Assembly: GCA_002304435.1 (NCBI GenBank)
Contig: NEUZ01000006.1
Coordinates: forward strand, 1-45,131
From: Opitutia bacterium Tous-C8FEB
GTDB lineage: Bacteria; Verrucomicrobiota; Verrucomicrobiia; Opitutales; Opitutaceae
Length of the DNA stretch: 45,131 nt
Reading direction: 5' to 3'
The translations under genes and the position numbers were made by a program. Shown here piece by piece: positions 24,333 to 31,722 of the stretch; the stretch's first letter is position 1; each line of letters opens with the position of its first letter. The notes beneath the pieces are model-generated. The model saw only the letters and a program-made list of their open reading frames with translations. It made no database searches and was not told where the DNA came from.

Positions 24333-25904
24333 ATGAAGACCTTCCCCTGCCTGCTGCTGCTCCTCGCGTTCCTAGCCGTCTTCGCCCGCGGCGCGGAGCG
24401 CCCGAACGTGGTGCTGATTCTGCTGGATGACCTTGGCTACGGCGACGTCTCCGCCAACCACCCCGCGGGCCGCATCCGCACGCCGCAGATGGACCGCATT
24501 GCGCGCGAGGGGGTGCGCTTCACCGACGCCCACACGCCGTCCTCGGTGTGTACGCCCACGCGCTACGGCCTCCTGACGGGACGCTACAACTGGCGCACGC
24601 GCCTGCAGCAGGGCGTCCTTGGCGGCCTTTCGCCGCGCCTGATCGAGCCGGGCCGAGACACCCTCGCGTCTTTCCTCCGCCGCGCCGGCTACCGCACGAC
24701 CGCGGTCGGCAAGTGGCACCTCGGGATGGATTGGGCGAAGCTGCCCGGCAAGGAGGTCAACGTGCTGGGGATCGAGTCCGCGGCGCAGGCGTGGAGCGTC
24801 GACTACGCCCGGCCCATCGCCAACGGCCCGCTGAGCGTGGGCTTCGACCGTTACTTCGGCATCGCGGCCTCGCTGGATATGGTGCCGTACACCTTCATCG
24901 AGAATGACCGGGTGACTGTCCTGCCGACCATCGAGCGGACCTGGCCGCTGCACCCGGGGCACCCCGGTGAGTGCCGCACCGGTCCGGCGGCGCCCGGATT
25001 CGAGGTCGAGCACGTGCTGCCCGAGTTCACGCGTCAGGCGGTGGCGACGATCGAGGCGGGCGCCGCCTCCGGGCAGCCGTTCTTCCTCTACCTGCCGCTG
25101 GCCTCGCCCCACACGCCGATCGCGCCCAATCCGCCGTGGAAGGGACGCAGCGGGCTCAACCTTTACGCGGACTTTGTCCTGGAGACCGACGACGCGATCG
25201 GGCGGGTGCTCGCCGCCCTCGACCGAACCGGCACGGCGGCGAACACCCTGGTCATCCTCACGAGTGACAACGGCTGCTCGCCGCAGGCGCGGATCGAGGA
25301 GCTCGCCGCTCAGGGCCACGCGGTCAACGGGCCCCTGCGGGGCCATAAGGCCGACTTGTTCGATGGCGGGCATCGCGTACCGTTTCTGGTGCGCTGGCCC
25401 GCGCGAGTGCGACCAGCGGTGAGCGACCAACTGGTCTGCCTTACCGATGTGTTCGCCACCTGCGCGGAGATTCTGGGCCTCCGGCTGCCGGACGAGGCGG
25501 GCGAGGACAGCTTCAGCTTTCTGTCGGTCCTCGAGCGGAGGGGACCCTCGACCCGCGAGTCGGTGGTGCACCACTCGATCAGCGGCGCGTTCGCGATCCG
25601 GCGCGGGCCGTGGAAGCTGGCGTTGAGCCCCGGCAGCGGCGGGTGGTCCGCGCCGCGGGATCCGGAGGCGCGGCAGCAAGGTCTGCCGGAGACGCAGCTG
25701 TACCGGATCGGCGGAGACGATTTGGCCGAGCGCGAGAACCTTGCCGCGCGTCATCCCGAAATTGTGGCCGAGCTGGAGCAGACGCTGCAGCGGCTGGTGG
25801 ACCAGGGGCGGAGCACCCCGGGCCGGCCGCAGGCCAACGCGGTGCCTGTCGTGCTGCGCAAGCCGATTCCTGCCCCGGCGGCGAAGGCGAAGCGCAAGTC
25901 CTGA
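24333..25904 (+). CDS. Secreted sulfatase (formylglycine type)
   Basis: A 523-residue protein with the signal peptide 'MKTFPCLLLLLAFLAVFARGAE'. It has the metal-binding 'VLILLDDLGYGDV', and the sulfatase signature 'SSVCTPTRYGLLTGR', whose Cys in C-x-P-x-R is converted to formylglycine. Also present are 'AVGKWHLG' and 'ILTSDNGCSPQ', further active-site segments of the type I sulfatase fold. It hydrolyses sulfate esters, most likely on the polysaccharide attacked by the adjacent lyase. The CxPxR core requires a formylglycine-generating enzyme or anSME, neither of which is in the window. Confidence 0.92.
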   Translation: MKTFPCLLLLLAFLAVFARGAERPNVVLILLDDLGYGDVSANHPAGRIRTPQMDRIAREGVRFTDAHTPSSVCTPTRYGLLTGRYNWRTRLQQGVLGGLSPRLIEPGRDTLASFLRRAGYRTTAVGKWHLGMDWAKLPGKEVNVLGIESAAQAWSVDYARPIANGPLSVGFDRYFGIAASLDMVPYTFIENDRVTVLPTIERTWPLHPGHPGECRTGPAAPGFEVEHVLPEFTRQAVATIEAGAASGQPFFLYLPLASPHTPIAPNPPWKGRSGLNLYADFVLETDDAIGRVLAALDRTGTAANTLVILTSDNGCSPQARIEELAAQGHAVNGPLRGHKADLFDGGHRVPFLVRWPARVRPAVSDQLVCLTDVFATCAEILGLRLPDEAGEDSFSFLSVLERRGPSTRESVVHHSISGAFAIRRGPWKLALSPGSGGWSAPRDPEARQQGLPETQLYRIGGDDLAERENLAARHPEIVAELEQTLQRLVDQGRSTPGRPQANAVPVVLRKPIPAPAAKAKRKS

Positions 25905-25933
25905 CCGGTTCGGGCGAGCCCAAGGCCGGCCGG

Positions 25934-26188
25934 TCACGCGGGGGGCGGCGGGGAGGTGCGCACGTGGAGGCAGCAGGAGTGGTAGCGCGCGAGGTACTCG
26001 AGCTCCGCGTCGCTCAGGCCGTGGATCCACCGCCGGCGGAAGTCCTCGCCTTCCGGCCGCAGCCCGTGGAGGGGGCAGAAGGGCGGGTTGCCGTGATCGA
26101 CCGGACAGCCGCGGGTGAGCTCGAACACCTGGCGCTCCAGCCAGCCCCGGCGATCGTACTCGGGAAAGGGGGGCAGCGGCGTGGTCAT
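25934..26188 (-). CDS. Small Cys/His-containing conserved-type protein, function unknown
   Basis: An 84-residue protein starting at ATG. It has two Cys/His clusters, 'RGCPVDHGNPPFCPLHGLR' and 'ARYHSCCLHVR', linked by a helical 'WIHGLSDAELEYLARYH' segment. The pattern suggests a small metal-binding or redox fold and resembles short proteins I recall from Opitutaceae, but I cannot name the family. There is no signal peptide. It lies convergent to the sulfatase and divergent from the PhnD-like gene. Composition (Asp/Glu-rich, few Arg/Pro runs) differs from shadow ORFs nearby, which supports it being real. Confidence 0.6.
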   Translation of the reverse strand: MTTPLPPFPEYDRRGWLERQVFELTRGCPVDHGNPPFCPLHGLRPEGEDFRRRWIHGLSDAELEYLARYHSCCLHVRTSPPPPA

Positions 26189-26357
26189 AACCGGAAGCAG
26201 CTAGGGCCATCCGGCCCGGGCTCCGGGAAGGTACCACACCACGGTGTTGTCCGCCACGGGCGGGCCGGGAATCCAGCGGGGTGTTTTCCGCCGCCAGGCT
26301 TCCGACAATCCGCTCGCCAGCGCCCGGCCGGCGGCTTTCCCTGCGGCCAGCTTACCC

Positions 26358-28022
26358 ATGTCGCGCCTGCACGCCGCCTCCTTATTCGCCGGCCAACTGG
26401 GCCGTGGCGCGGCCCGCCGGGGCCTCCGGGCGGCGCTGCTCGTTCTCGTGCTGTCGTGGCCGGCCGCGGCGGCGGAGACCACCCTGACCTTCGCGGGGGT
26501 TGCGCTCGACGCCGAGACGGCACGGGCGGATGAGCGGCTACGCGAGTACCTGCGGTCGCGCGATGGCCTCCGCTTCGAACCGCGCGACCTCGACCACGGC
26601 GCCGCGGTGGATCTCCTCGTGGCGTGGGATGCGCGGCGGCAGGGCCCGCTCCTCGCGCGGGTGACCCCTTTCGTCTACCTCGCCGCGGAGATGCTCGGGG
26701 CCAACCTCGACGTGGTGGCCACGGCGGTGAGCCCGCGTGTGCCGGACACCACGCGGCTGAGCCACCTCGTGGTGCGGCGCGGAGCGGGCCTGAGGGGGGC
26801 GGATCCGGACGCGTTGCTGCGCTGGTTGCGGGAACGGGCCGAGCCGGCGCGGTTCGTCTATCCCCACAAGTTCAGCACCTCGGGCTACGTGTTGCCGTCG
26901 GCGTTTTTCCGGCGCGCCGGCGTGTTCACGGGCTCGGGACCCAACGGACCGGAGCAGCGGCACACCTTCATTCGGGCGGAACAGCCCGCGGGCGGGCGCG
27001 GCGCAGCCGAGTTGGTGGGGCTCGTCCGCGAGGGCCGGGCGGAGCTCGCGGCGGTGTGGGACGGCGTGCGCGCGCGCTTCGCGGACGACCCGGATCTCCT
27101 CTTTATCCCGCTGCCGGTACCCGCACCCAACGACCTGCTGGTCCTCTCGTCCGGCGCGGACCGGGGCGTGCGGGAGCGGGTGACCGCGGGCGTGCGGGCG
27201 ATGCGGGCCGGGGAGATCGGCGTGGGGGACACGTTGCGCTGGCAGGACTTCAACGCGGCGCCCGAGGCGCGGCGGGCGCTAGCGGCCCTACGCCGCCAGA
27301 CGCGGGGTGGACCGCCCGCGGTGCCGATCAAGATCCGCGGGCCCGCCGGCGGGGATGCGCTGCCCGATCCGGCCCTGCTGGAGGCGGCACGGCAGGCGGT
27401 CCTCCTCGCGGGCACCGAGTTCACCCTCTACGACGAGGACTTCCACAAGCATTTTGACGTCCTCTGGACCCTGCGCCGCGCGCACGACGACGGGGTCGTG
27501 CTGACCAGCGAGTACCCTGATTTCGGCCTCCCGCCGCAGGAGTTCCACCTGAGCCACCGGCGCGATGATTCCGAGAGCCTCGTGGCCCGGCTAGAGGATT
27601 GCCTCTCGAACCGGATGCACCGCCTGCGCGAGGTGTGGAGCTTCGACGACCGTACGCCGACCGTCCTGCGCGACGTGCGCTTCGCGTTGCCGCCGGGAAC
27701 GCGATTGCCGGCCGTGCGGGTGGTGTGGAACGACCCTGCGAACAATGACCGCGCGGTGGGTTCGCCGTTTGTCACGGAGGTCGCCGCGGGCGACTTCCAC
27801 GCCTTCCGCCTGAAGCCCGACGGGTTTCCCCGGCGGGGCGACGGGGTGCGCCTCGACCTCGATCCTCTCGGTAGCACGTCCTACCGGGTCGCGTTGGTGC
27901 GGCCGTTGGCGGATACCTTCCTATTCCGGCTGGGGACTTCCGTCGTTCTGGTCCTCGCGGTGCTAGCGGCCGTGCTGGCGCTGTGGACCCTGGTACGGCG
28001 TCCGGGCGCGCCGCCGCGATGA
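26358..28022 (+). CDS. PhnD-like periplasmic binding protein with C-terminal membrane anchor
   Basis: ATG at 26358 is chosen because it begins just before a signal peptide ('LRAALLVLVLSWPAAAAETT'); the track start adds 38 unlikely residues. The 554-residue protein has an N-terminal phosphonate/phosphite-type binding domain: 'AVDLLVAWDARRQGPLLARVTPFVYLAAEMLGANLDVVATAV', 'RFVYPHKFSTSGYVLPSAFFRRAGVF', and 'VREGRAELAAVWDGVRARF'. A less familiar ~200-residue region follows ('HFDVLWTLRRAHDDGVVLTSEYPDFGLPPQEFHLS...'). A single transmembrane helix ('FRLGTSVVLVLAVLAAVLALWTLV') and a basic tail end the protein. It would therefore be periplasmic and membrane-anchored. No ABC permease or ATPase is nearby; the gene overlaps the PAP2-TIR gene by 4 nt, which suggests a sensing rather than uptake role. 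Confidence 0.7.
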   Translation: MSRLHAASLFAGQLGRGAARRGLRAALLVLVLSWPAAAAETTLTFAGVALDAETARADERLREYLRSRDGLRFEPRDLDHGAAVDLLVAWDARRQGPLLARVTPFVYLAAEMLGANLDVVATAVSPRVPDTTRLSHLVVRRGAGLRGADPDALLRWLRERAEPARFVYPHKFSTSGYVLPSAFFRRAGVFTGSGPNGPEQRHTFIRAEQPAGGRGAAELVGLVREGRAELAAVWDGVRARFADDPDLLFIPLPVPAPNDLLVLSSGADRGVRERVTAGVRAMRAGEIGVGDTLRWQDFNAAPEARRALAALRRQTRGGPPAVPIKIRGPAGGDALPDPALLEAARQAVLLAGTEFTLYDEDFHKHFDVLWTLRRAHDDGVVLTSEYPDFGLPPQEFHLSHRRDDSESLVARLEDCLSNRMHRLREVWSFDDRTPTVLRDVRFALPPGTRLPAVRVVWNDPANNDRAVGSPFVTEVAAGDFHAFRLKPDGFPRRGDGVRLDLDPLGSTSYRVALVRPLADTFLFRLGTSVVLVLAVLAAVLALWTLVRRPGAPPR

Positions 28023-29260
28023 GGGGACCGCGCGAACTCCTGCGGACGCGGGAAGGCCTGCTGCTGCTGCCGCTGGCGGTCGCGGTGGCGGCGCTGGCCC
28101 AGGCGCAGGCCGAGGCGGCGCGGTGGAGTCCGGAGACCTACGCTCTGGGGCACCGCGTGGCGCAGGCCCTGCAGGAACTGGAGGGCGGGCTCGATTTCAG
28201 CGGAGCGGAGGCGGTGCCCAGCTGGATGGTGGCGGCGTTGACGGGCGCGTATTACCTGCTCCAGCCCGCGTTGCTCGCCGGGGCCCTCGTGGTCTGGTTC
28301 CGCGCGCCGACGGCGCGGCCGCTGCGCCTGTTCGTTGGCTCGCTCGTGGCCGCCTACGCGCTCGCGCTCCCGTTCCACCTGCTGCTTCCGGTCCCGGAGC
28401 GATGGGCGTTCCCCGGCTCGGGGGCGATGCTGCTCTCGGATCGGCTCGGGGAAGGCTGGATCCGCGCGGCGCGGCTCTGGAGCAGCCCCGATGACGGGTT
28501 CCCCAGCCTCCATGCGGCGCTGGCCGCCGTGGTGGTGATCGTGGCCTACGCGGTGCGGGCGCGCGGGCGCCACGTGGTGCTCTGCCTCGCGCTGCTGGCC
28601 GGCGCATCCTCGTTCTTCCTCGGCCTCACCTGGCTGCCCGGCCTCGTGATGGGCGTGGCGGTGGCGGGCCTCGCCTTCGCCCTCGCGACGCGCTGGAGCC
28701 GCGGGTGGTATCCCGAGGAATGGCCGTCGCCCCGGGCTTCCGTGGCGGTGGCCGAACCCCAGCCGGCCGGGCCGGGGCCGCACTGGACCGATACCGCGTT
28801 CCCGTTCCTGCGCCCGGGCCGCCAGCGTCGGGTTTTCATCAGCTACCGCCGGGACGGCGCGTCCGACCTTGCGCGCGTGGTGCGGATGGAACTCGAGCGG
28901 CGGGGCTACCCCTGTTTCCTCGACGTGGACGACGTCGGGGCCGGGCGGTTCGACGCGCGCCTGCTCCGGGAGATCGAGGAGGCGCCCAACTTCGTGCTGG
29001 TGCTCGCCGCGGGTTCCCTTGATCGGTGCCGGGAGCCGGACGACTGGCTGCGGCGCGAGATCGCCCACGCGGTGCGGAATAGCCGCCGCATCGTGCCGCT
29101 GGTGGCGGAGGGGTTTCAGTTTCCAGCGGACGCGGACTTACCGCCCGAGGTGGCGCGCCTCGCCGGCCTCAACGCGGTCGTCTATTCGCACGCCTACTTC
29201 GGGGCGTCCTTCGACCGCCTCGAGGAATTCCTGCGCGCGCCGCCGCCGGGCGGGGCCTGA
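28019..29260 (+). CDS. Membrane PAP2-like / TIR domain fusion
   Basis: ATG at 28019 overlaps the previous stop (ATGA); the protein has 413 residues. Residues 1-~230 contain about six hydrophobic segments with a PAP2-fold pattern: 'DDGFPSLHAALAAVVVIVAY' carries the C2-type PSxH motif (His165). The C3 motif SR-x5-H-x3-D is degenerate: it reads SS-FFLGL-T-WLP-G (197-208), so the catalytic Arg, His and Asp are missing. A Pro-rich linker leads to a TIR domain (~268-400): 'RRVFISYRRDGASDLARVVRMELERRGYPCFLDVDDVG', then 'NFVLVLAAGSL' and 'DDWLRREIAHAV', in which Glu347 aligns with the NADase Glu of catalytic TIRs. The TIR part should be cytoplasmic. With the upstream binding protein it looks like a membrane sensor/effector pair. 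Confidence 0.8.
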   Translation: MRGPRELLRTREGLLLLPLAVAVAALAQAQAEAARWSPETYALGHRVAQALQELEGGLDFSGAEAVPSWMVAALTGAYYLLQPALLAGALVVWFRAPTARPLRLFVGSLVAAYALALPFHLLLPVPERWAFPGSGAMLLSDRLGEGWIRAARLWSSPDDGFPSLHAALAAVVVIVAYAVRARGRHVVLCLALLAGASSFFLGLTWLPGLVMGVAVAGLAFALATRWSRGWYPEEWPSPRASVAVAEPQPAGPGPHWTDTAFPFLRPGRQRRVFISYRRDGASDLARVVRMELERRGYPCFLDVDDVGAGRFDARLLREIEEAPNFVLVLAAGSLDRCREPDDWLRREIAHAVRNSRRIVPLVAEGFQFPADADLPPEVARLAGLNAVVYSHAYFGASFDRLEEFLRAPPPGGA

Positions 29261-29278
29261 AGCCCGCGGCGGCGTGGG

Positions 29279-30310
29279 TCAGTTGGCGCGCGGGGCGAAC
29301 TCTGCGCGCGCGGCGGCGAGCCCGCGTTCGTAGGCGGCGATCAGGCGGTCCCATTTCGCGTCCACCTCCGCGTCGATGCCTTGACGCGCTGGGTCCGCCT
29401 CAAACCAGCGGAGCGTGCGCGCGATCCCCTCGCGGAAGGGGACCTTGGGCGCGTACCCGGGCACGAGCCGGCGGAGCTTGGTCAGGTTGAAGAGGGCGGG
29501 GTTGGCCTTGTCGCCGAGGAGCGTGCCGGTGTACTCGGGCAGGCACGCGGTGATGAAATCTGAAGGGATGTGCACGAGTCGCGGTTTCGCGACGCCGGCC
29601 GCGGCGGCGGTGAGCGCGTAGAGCTCGTTCCAAGTCGGGGCCTCCTCGGAGGTGATGTGGAACGCCTCGCCGAGGGCGCCGGGGTGGCCGAGCAGGCCCA
29701 GCAGGCCCTGCGCGAAGTCGGAGTTGTGGGTGATGGTCCAGGGGGTGAGCCCGTCGCCGGGCACGATCAACCCCTTGCCGGCGCGGAGTCGGGCGATGTT
29801 GGTGAAGCTTTTCGTCCAGCAGTTGAGGGCGAGCGGGAAGACGGTGTCGCCGTAGGTGAGCGACGGCCGGACGATGGTGTAAGGAAAACCCTCCTCGCGG
29901 CCCGCGCGGGTGAGACGCGCCTCGGCGGCGATCTTGAGCCGGGAGTATTCCCAGAAGGGGTTCTCCAGCGGCGTGTCCTCGGTGATCACCGCGCGGGCGG
30001 GGGGCTTGCGGTAGGCGCTGGCGGTGCTGATGAACACGTACTGCGCGGTATTCCCGCGGAAGAGGGCGAGGCGCGCCTCGATCGCCGCGGCGTCGTAGGC
30101 GAGGAAGTCGACCACGGCGTCCCAACGATGGCCGGCGAGGGCGGCCGCGGCCGCGAGTGGATCGGCGATGTCGGCCGTAAGCGCGCGCGCGCCGGCGGGC
30201 AGGCCGCGGCCGGAGCGCGTGAGGAGGGTGACGTCGTGGCCGCGCTCGAGGGCGAGGCGAGTGCAGGCGGTGCTGATGACGCCCGTGCCGCCGAGCAGGA
30301 GCAGGTTCAT
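29279..30310 (-). CDS. NAD-dependent epimerase/dehydratase family protein
   Basis: The true start is ATG at 30310 (343 residues); the 670-residue track ORF joins unrelated upstream frames. The N-terminus has a Rossmann motif of the atypical form 'LLLLGGTGVISTACTRLALERGHDVTLLTRSG'. An active-site Ser/Thr lies in 'YVFISTASAYRKPP', with Tyr/Lys in 'FWEYSRLKIAAEARL', and 'YTIVRPSLTYGD' follows. It resembles NAD-dependent nucleoside-diphosphate-sugar epimerases and isoflavone-reductase-like proteins; the substrate is unknown. It overlaps the tesA-like gene by 4 nt, so the two are co-transcribed. Confidence 0.8.
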   Translation of the reverse strand: MNLLLLGGTGVISTACTRLALERGHDVTLLTRSGRGLPAGARALTADIADPLAAAAALAGHRWDAVVDFLAYDAAAIEARLALFRGNTAQYVFISTASAYRKPPARAVITEDTPLENPFWEYSRLKIAAEARLTRAGREEGFPYTIVRPSLTYGDTVFPLALNCWTKSFTNIARLRAGKGLIVPGDGLTPWTITHNSDFAQGLLGLLGHPGALGEAFHITSEEAPTWNELYALTAAAAGVAKPRLVHIPSDFITACLPEYTGTLLGDKANPALFNLTKLRRLVPGYAPKVPFREGIARTLRWFEADPARQGIDAEVDAKWDRLIAAYERGLAAARAEFAPRAN

Positions 30311-30981
30311 AAGGCGAGGAGGGGTTCGAGGTGGGTCCAGACCGTCGTGGCCATCACGGCGTGGCCGGCGGCGTTGGGGTGGATGCGGTCGCCGAGGTTG
30401 AGCGCGGGATCGCCGCCGACGCCCGCGAGGAGGAACGGCACGAGGGCCGCGCCGGTGGCGGCCGCGACCTCCGGGAACACGCGGGCGAATGCGGCCGTGT
30501 GCGCCGCACCGAGCTCGGGCGGGAGCTGCATCCCGGCGAGTAGGATTCGGATCGCCGGATGACGCGCGCGGGCGCGCTCGATGATACCCCGGAGGTTGGC
30601 GGCGGTGACGGCGGGATCCACGCCGCGGAGGCCGTCGTTCGCCCCGAGGGCTACGACGAGCACGTCCACCGGCACGCGGAGGGTCCAGTCGATCCGGCGC
30701 AGGCCGCCCGCGGTCGTGTCTCCGCTGATTCCGGCGTTGACGACCTTCCAGGGTCTCCCGGCTGCGCGGAGGCGCTCGGCGATCAGCGCAGGGAAGGCTT
30801 CGCTCGCGGGGTCCGCGAGGCCATAACCGGCGGTGAGGCTGTCGCCGAGGAACACGACCGTGCGGGCCCCGGCGGCGGGGGCGGCCGCGGGCAGCCGGGG
30901 CGCGAGCAGGACGAGGGCGAGCAGGAGGCCGCCGCGGAGGAGGGGGCGGCGGGCGCGGGCGGTGGCATTCATCTTCGGCAT
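30307..30981 (-). CDS. tesA: TesA-like periplasmic GDSL esterase/lysophospholipase
   Basis: A 224-residue SGNH hydrolase. The signal peptide 'LLRGGLLLALVLLAPRLPAAAPA' sends it to the periplasm. The four blocks are present: 'VVFLGDSLTAGYGL' (Ser nucleophile), 'VNAGISGDTTAGGL' (Gly), 'VALGANDGLRGV' (Asn), and 'DRIHPNAAGHAVMA' (Asp/His). The length fits TesA/EstA. It is divergent from the ABC transporter pair downstream on the + strand, the same arrangement as tesA-ybbA-ybbP in Escherichia coli. The start may be 30981 or the ATG at 30972. Confidence 0.9.
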   Translation of the reverse strand: MPKMNATARARRPLLRGGLLLALVLLAPRLPAAAPAAGARTVVFLGDSLTAGYGLADPASEAFPALIAERLRAAGRPWKVVNAGISGDTTAGGLRRIDWTLRVPVDVLVVALGANDGLRGVDPAVTAANLRGIIERARARHPAIRILLAGMQLPPELGAAHTAAFARVFPEVAAATGAALVPFLLAGVGGDPALNLGDRIHPNAAGHAVMATTVWTHLEPLLAL

Positions 30982-31021
30982 CGGCTGGCGTTCGGTCGGG
31001 GCGTGTGTTTCGTGGCGACGA

Positions 31022-31717
31022 ATGAACGGCCAGACGATGCTGAAAGTCGAGCGGCTGACCCGATCCTACGGCGTGGCCGGGGGCCGGCGGCTCACGGTCC
31101 TGCAGGAGGTGAGCTTCTCCCTCGCGGGCGGGGCGAGCCTCGCGATCGTCGGACCGAGCGGCAGCGGCAAGACCACGCTGCTGGGCCTGTGCGCGGGGCT
31201 CGACCGGCCGTCCTCTGGGGAGGTGGAGCTGGCGGGAACGGCGATCGGCGGGTTGGGAGAGGACGAGCGGGCGCGGGTGCGCAACGCCCACGTCGGCTTC
31301 GTGTTCCAGAACTTCCAGCTCGTGCCGACCCTGACCGCCCTGGAGAACGTACTGGTGCCCCTGGAACTGCGCGGGGAGGGCGGCGCGGCCGCCGAGACGG
31401 AGGCCCGGGTGCTCCTCGCCCGCGTCGGGCTAGGGGAGCGGCACGAGCACTATCCGGTCCAGCTCTCCGGCGGTGAGCAGCAGCGGGTGGCCCTCGCCCG
31501 CGCCTTCATCAACCGCCCGCGCATCCTCTTCTGCGATGAACCCACCGGGAACCTCGACGGCGCGACGGCGCAGGCGATGACCGAGCTCATTTTCGGGCTC
31601 AACCACGAGCGGGGTACCACCCTCGTGCTGGTGACGCACGACCTGGAGCTCGCCCGGCGCTGCGGCCGGATCCTCCGCCTGCGCGGCGGCGCGGTGGTCG
31701 CGGACGGCCCCGCCTGA
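31022..31717 (+). CDS. ybbA: ABC transporter ATP-binding protein (YbbA-like)
   Basis: ATG at 31022 ('MNGQTMLKVERL') gives 231 residues; ATG at 31037 is an alternative. It has Walker A 'GPSGSGKTTL', the Q-loop 'GFVFQNFQLVPTLTALENV', the ABC signature 'LSGGEQQRVALARAF', Walker B 'ILFCDEPTGNLD', and the H-loop 'LVTHDLELA'. It belongs to the MacB/LolD-type subfamily. It is followed by its permease after 5 bases. The partner complex probably moves hydrophobic molecules or mechanically transmits ATP hydrolysis across the inner membrane; in E. coli YbbAP and TesA are genetically linked. Confidence 0.93.
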   Translation: MNGQTMLKVERLTRSYGVAGGRRLTVLQEVSFSLAGGASLAIVGPSGSGKTTLLGLCAGLDRPSSGEVELAGTAIGGLGEDERARVRNAHVGFVFQNFQLVPTLTALENVLVPLELRGEGGAAAETEARVLLARVGLGERHEHYPVQLSGGEQQRVALARAFINRPRILFCDEPTGNLDGATAQAMTELIFGLNHERGTTLVLVTHDLELARRCGRILRLRGGAVVADGPA

Positions 31718-31722
31718 TCCGG

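Noticed and set aside
26358-28022. Phosphonate ABC uptake system
   Set aside because: The binding protein has a C-terminal membrane anchor and no permease or ATPase gene nearby; the partner is the PAP2-TIR gene instead.
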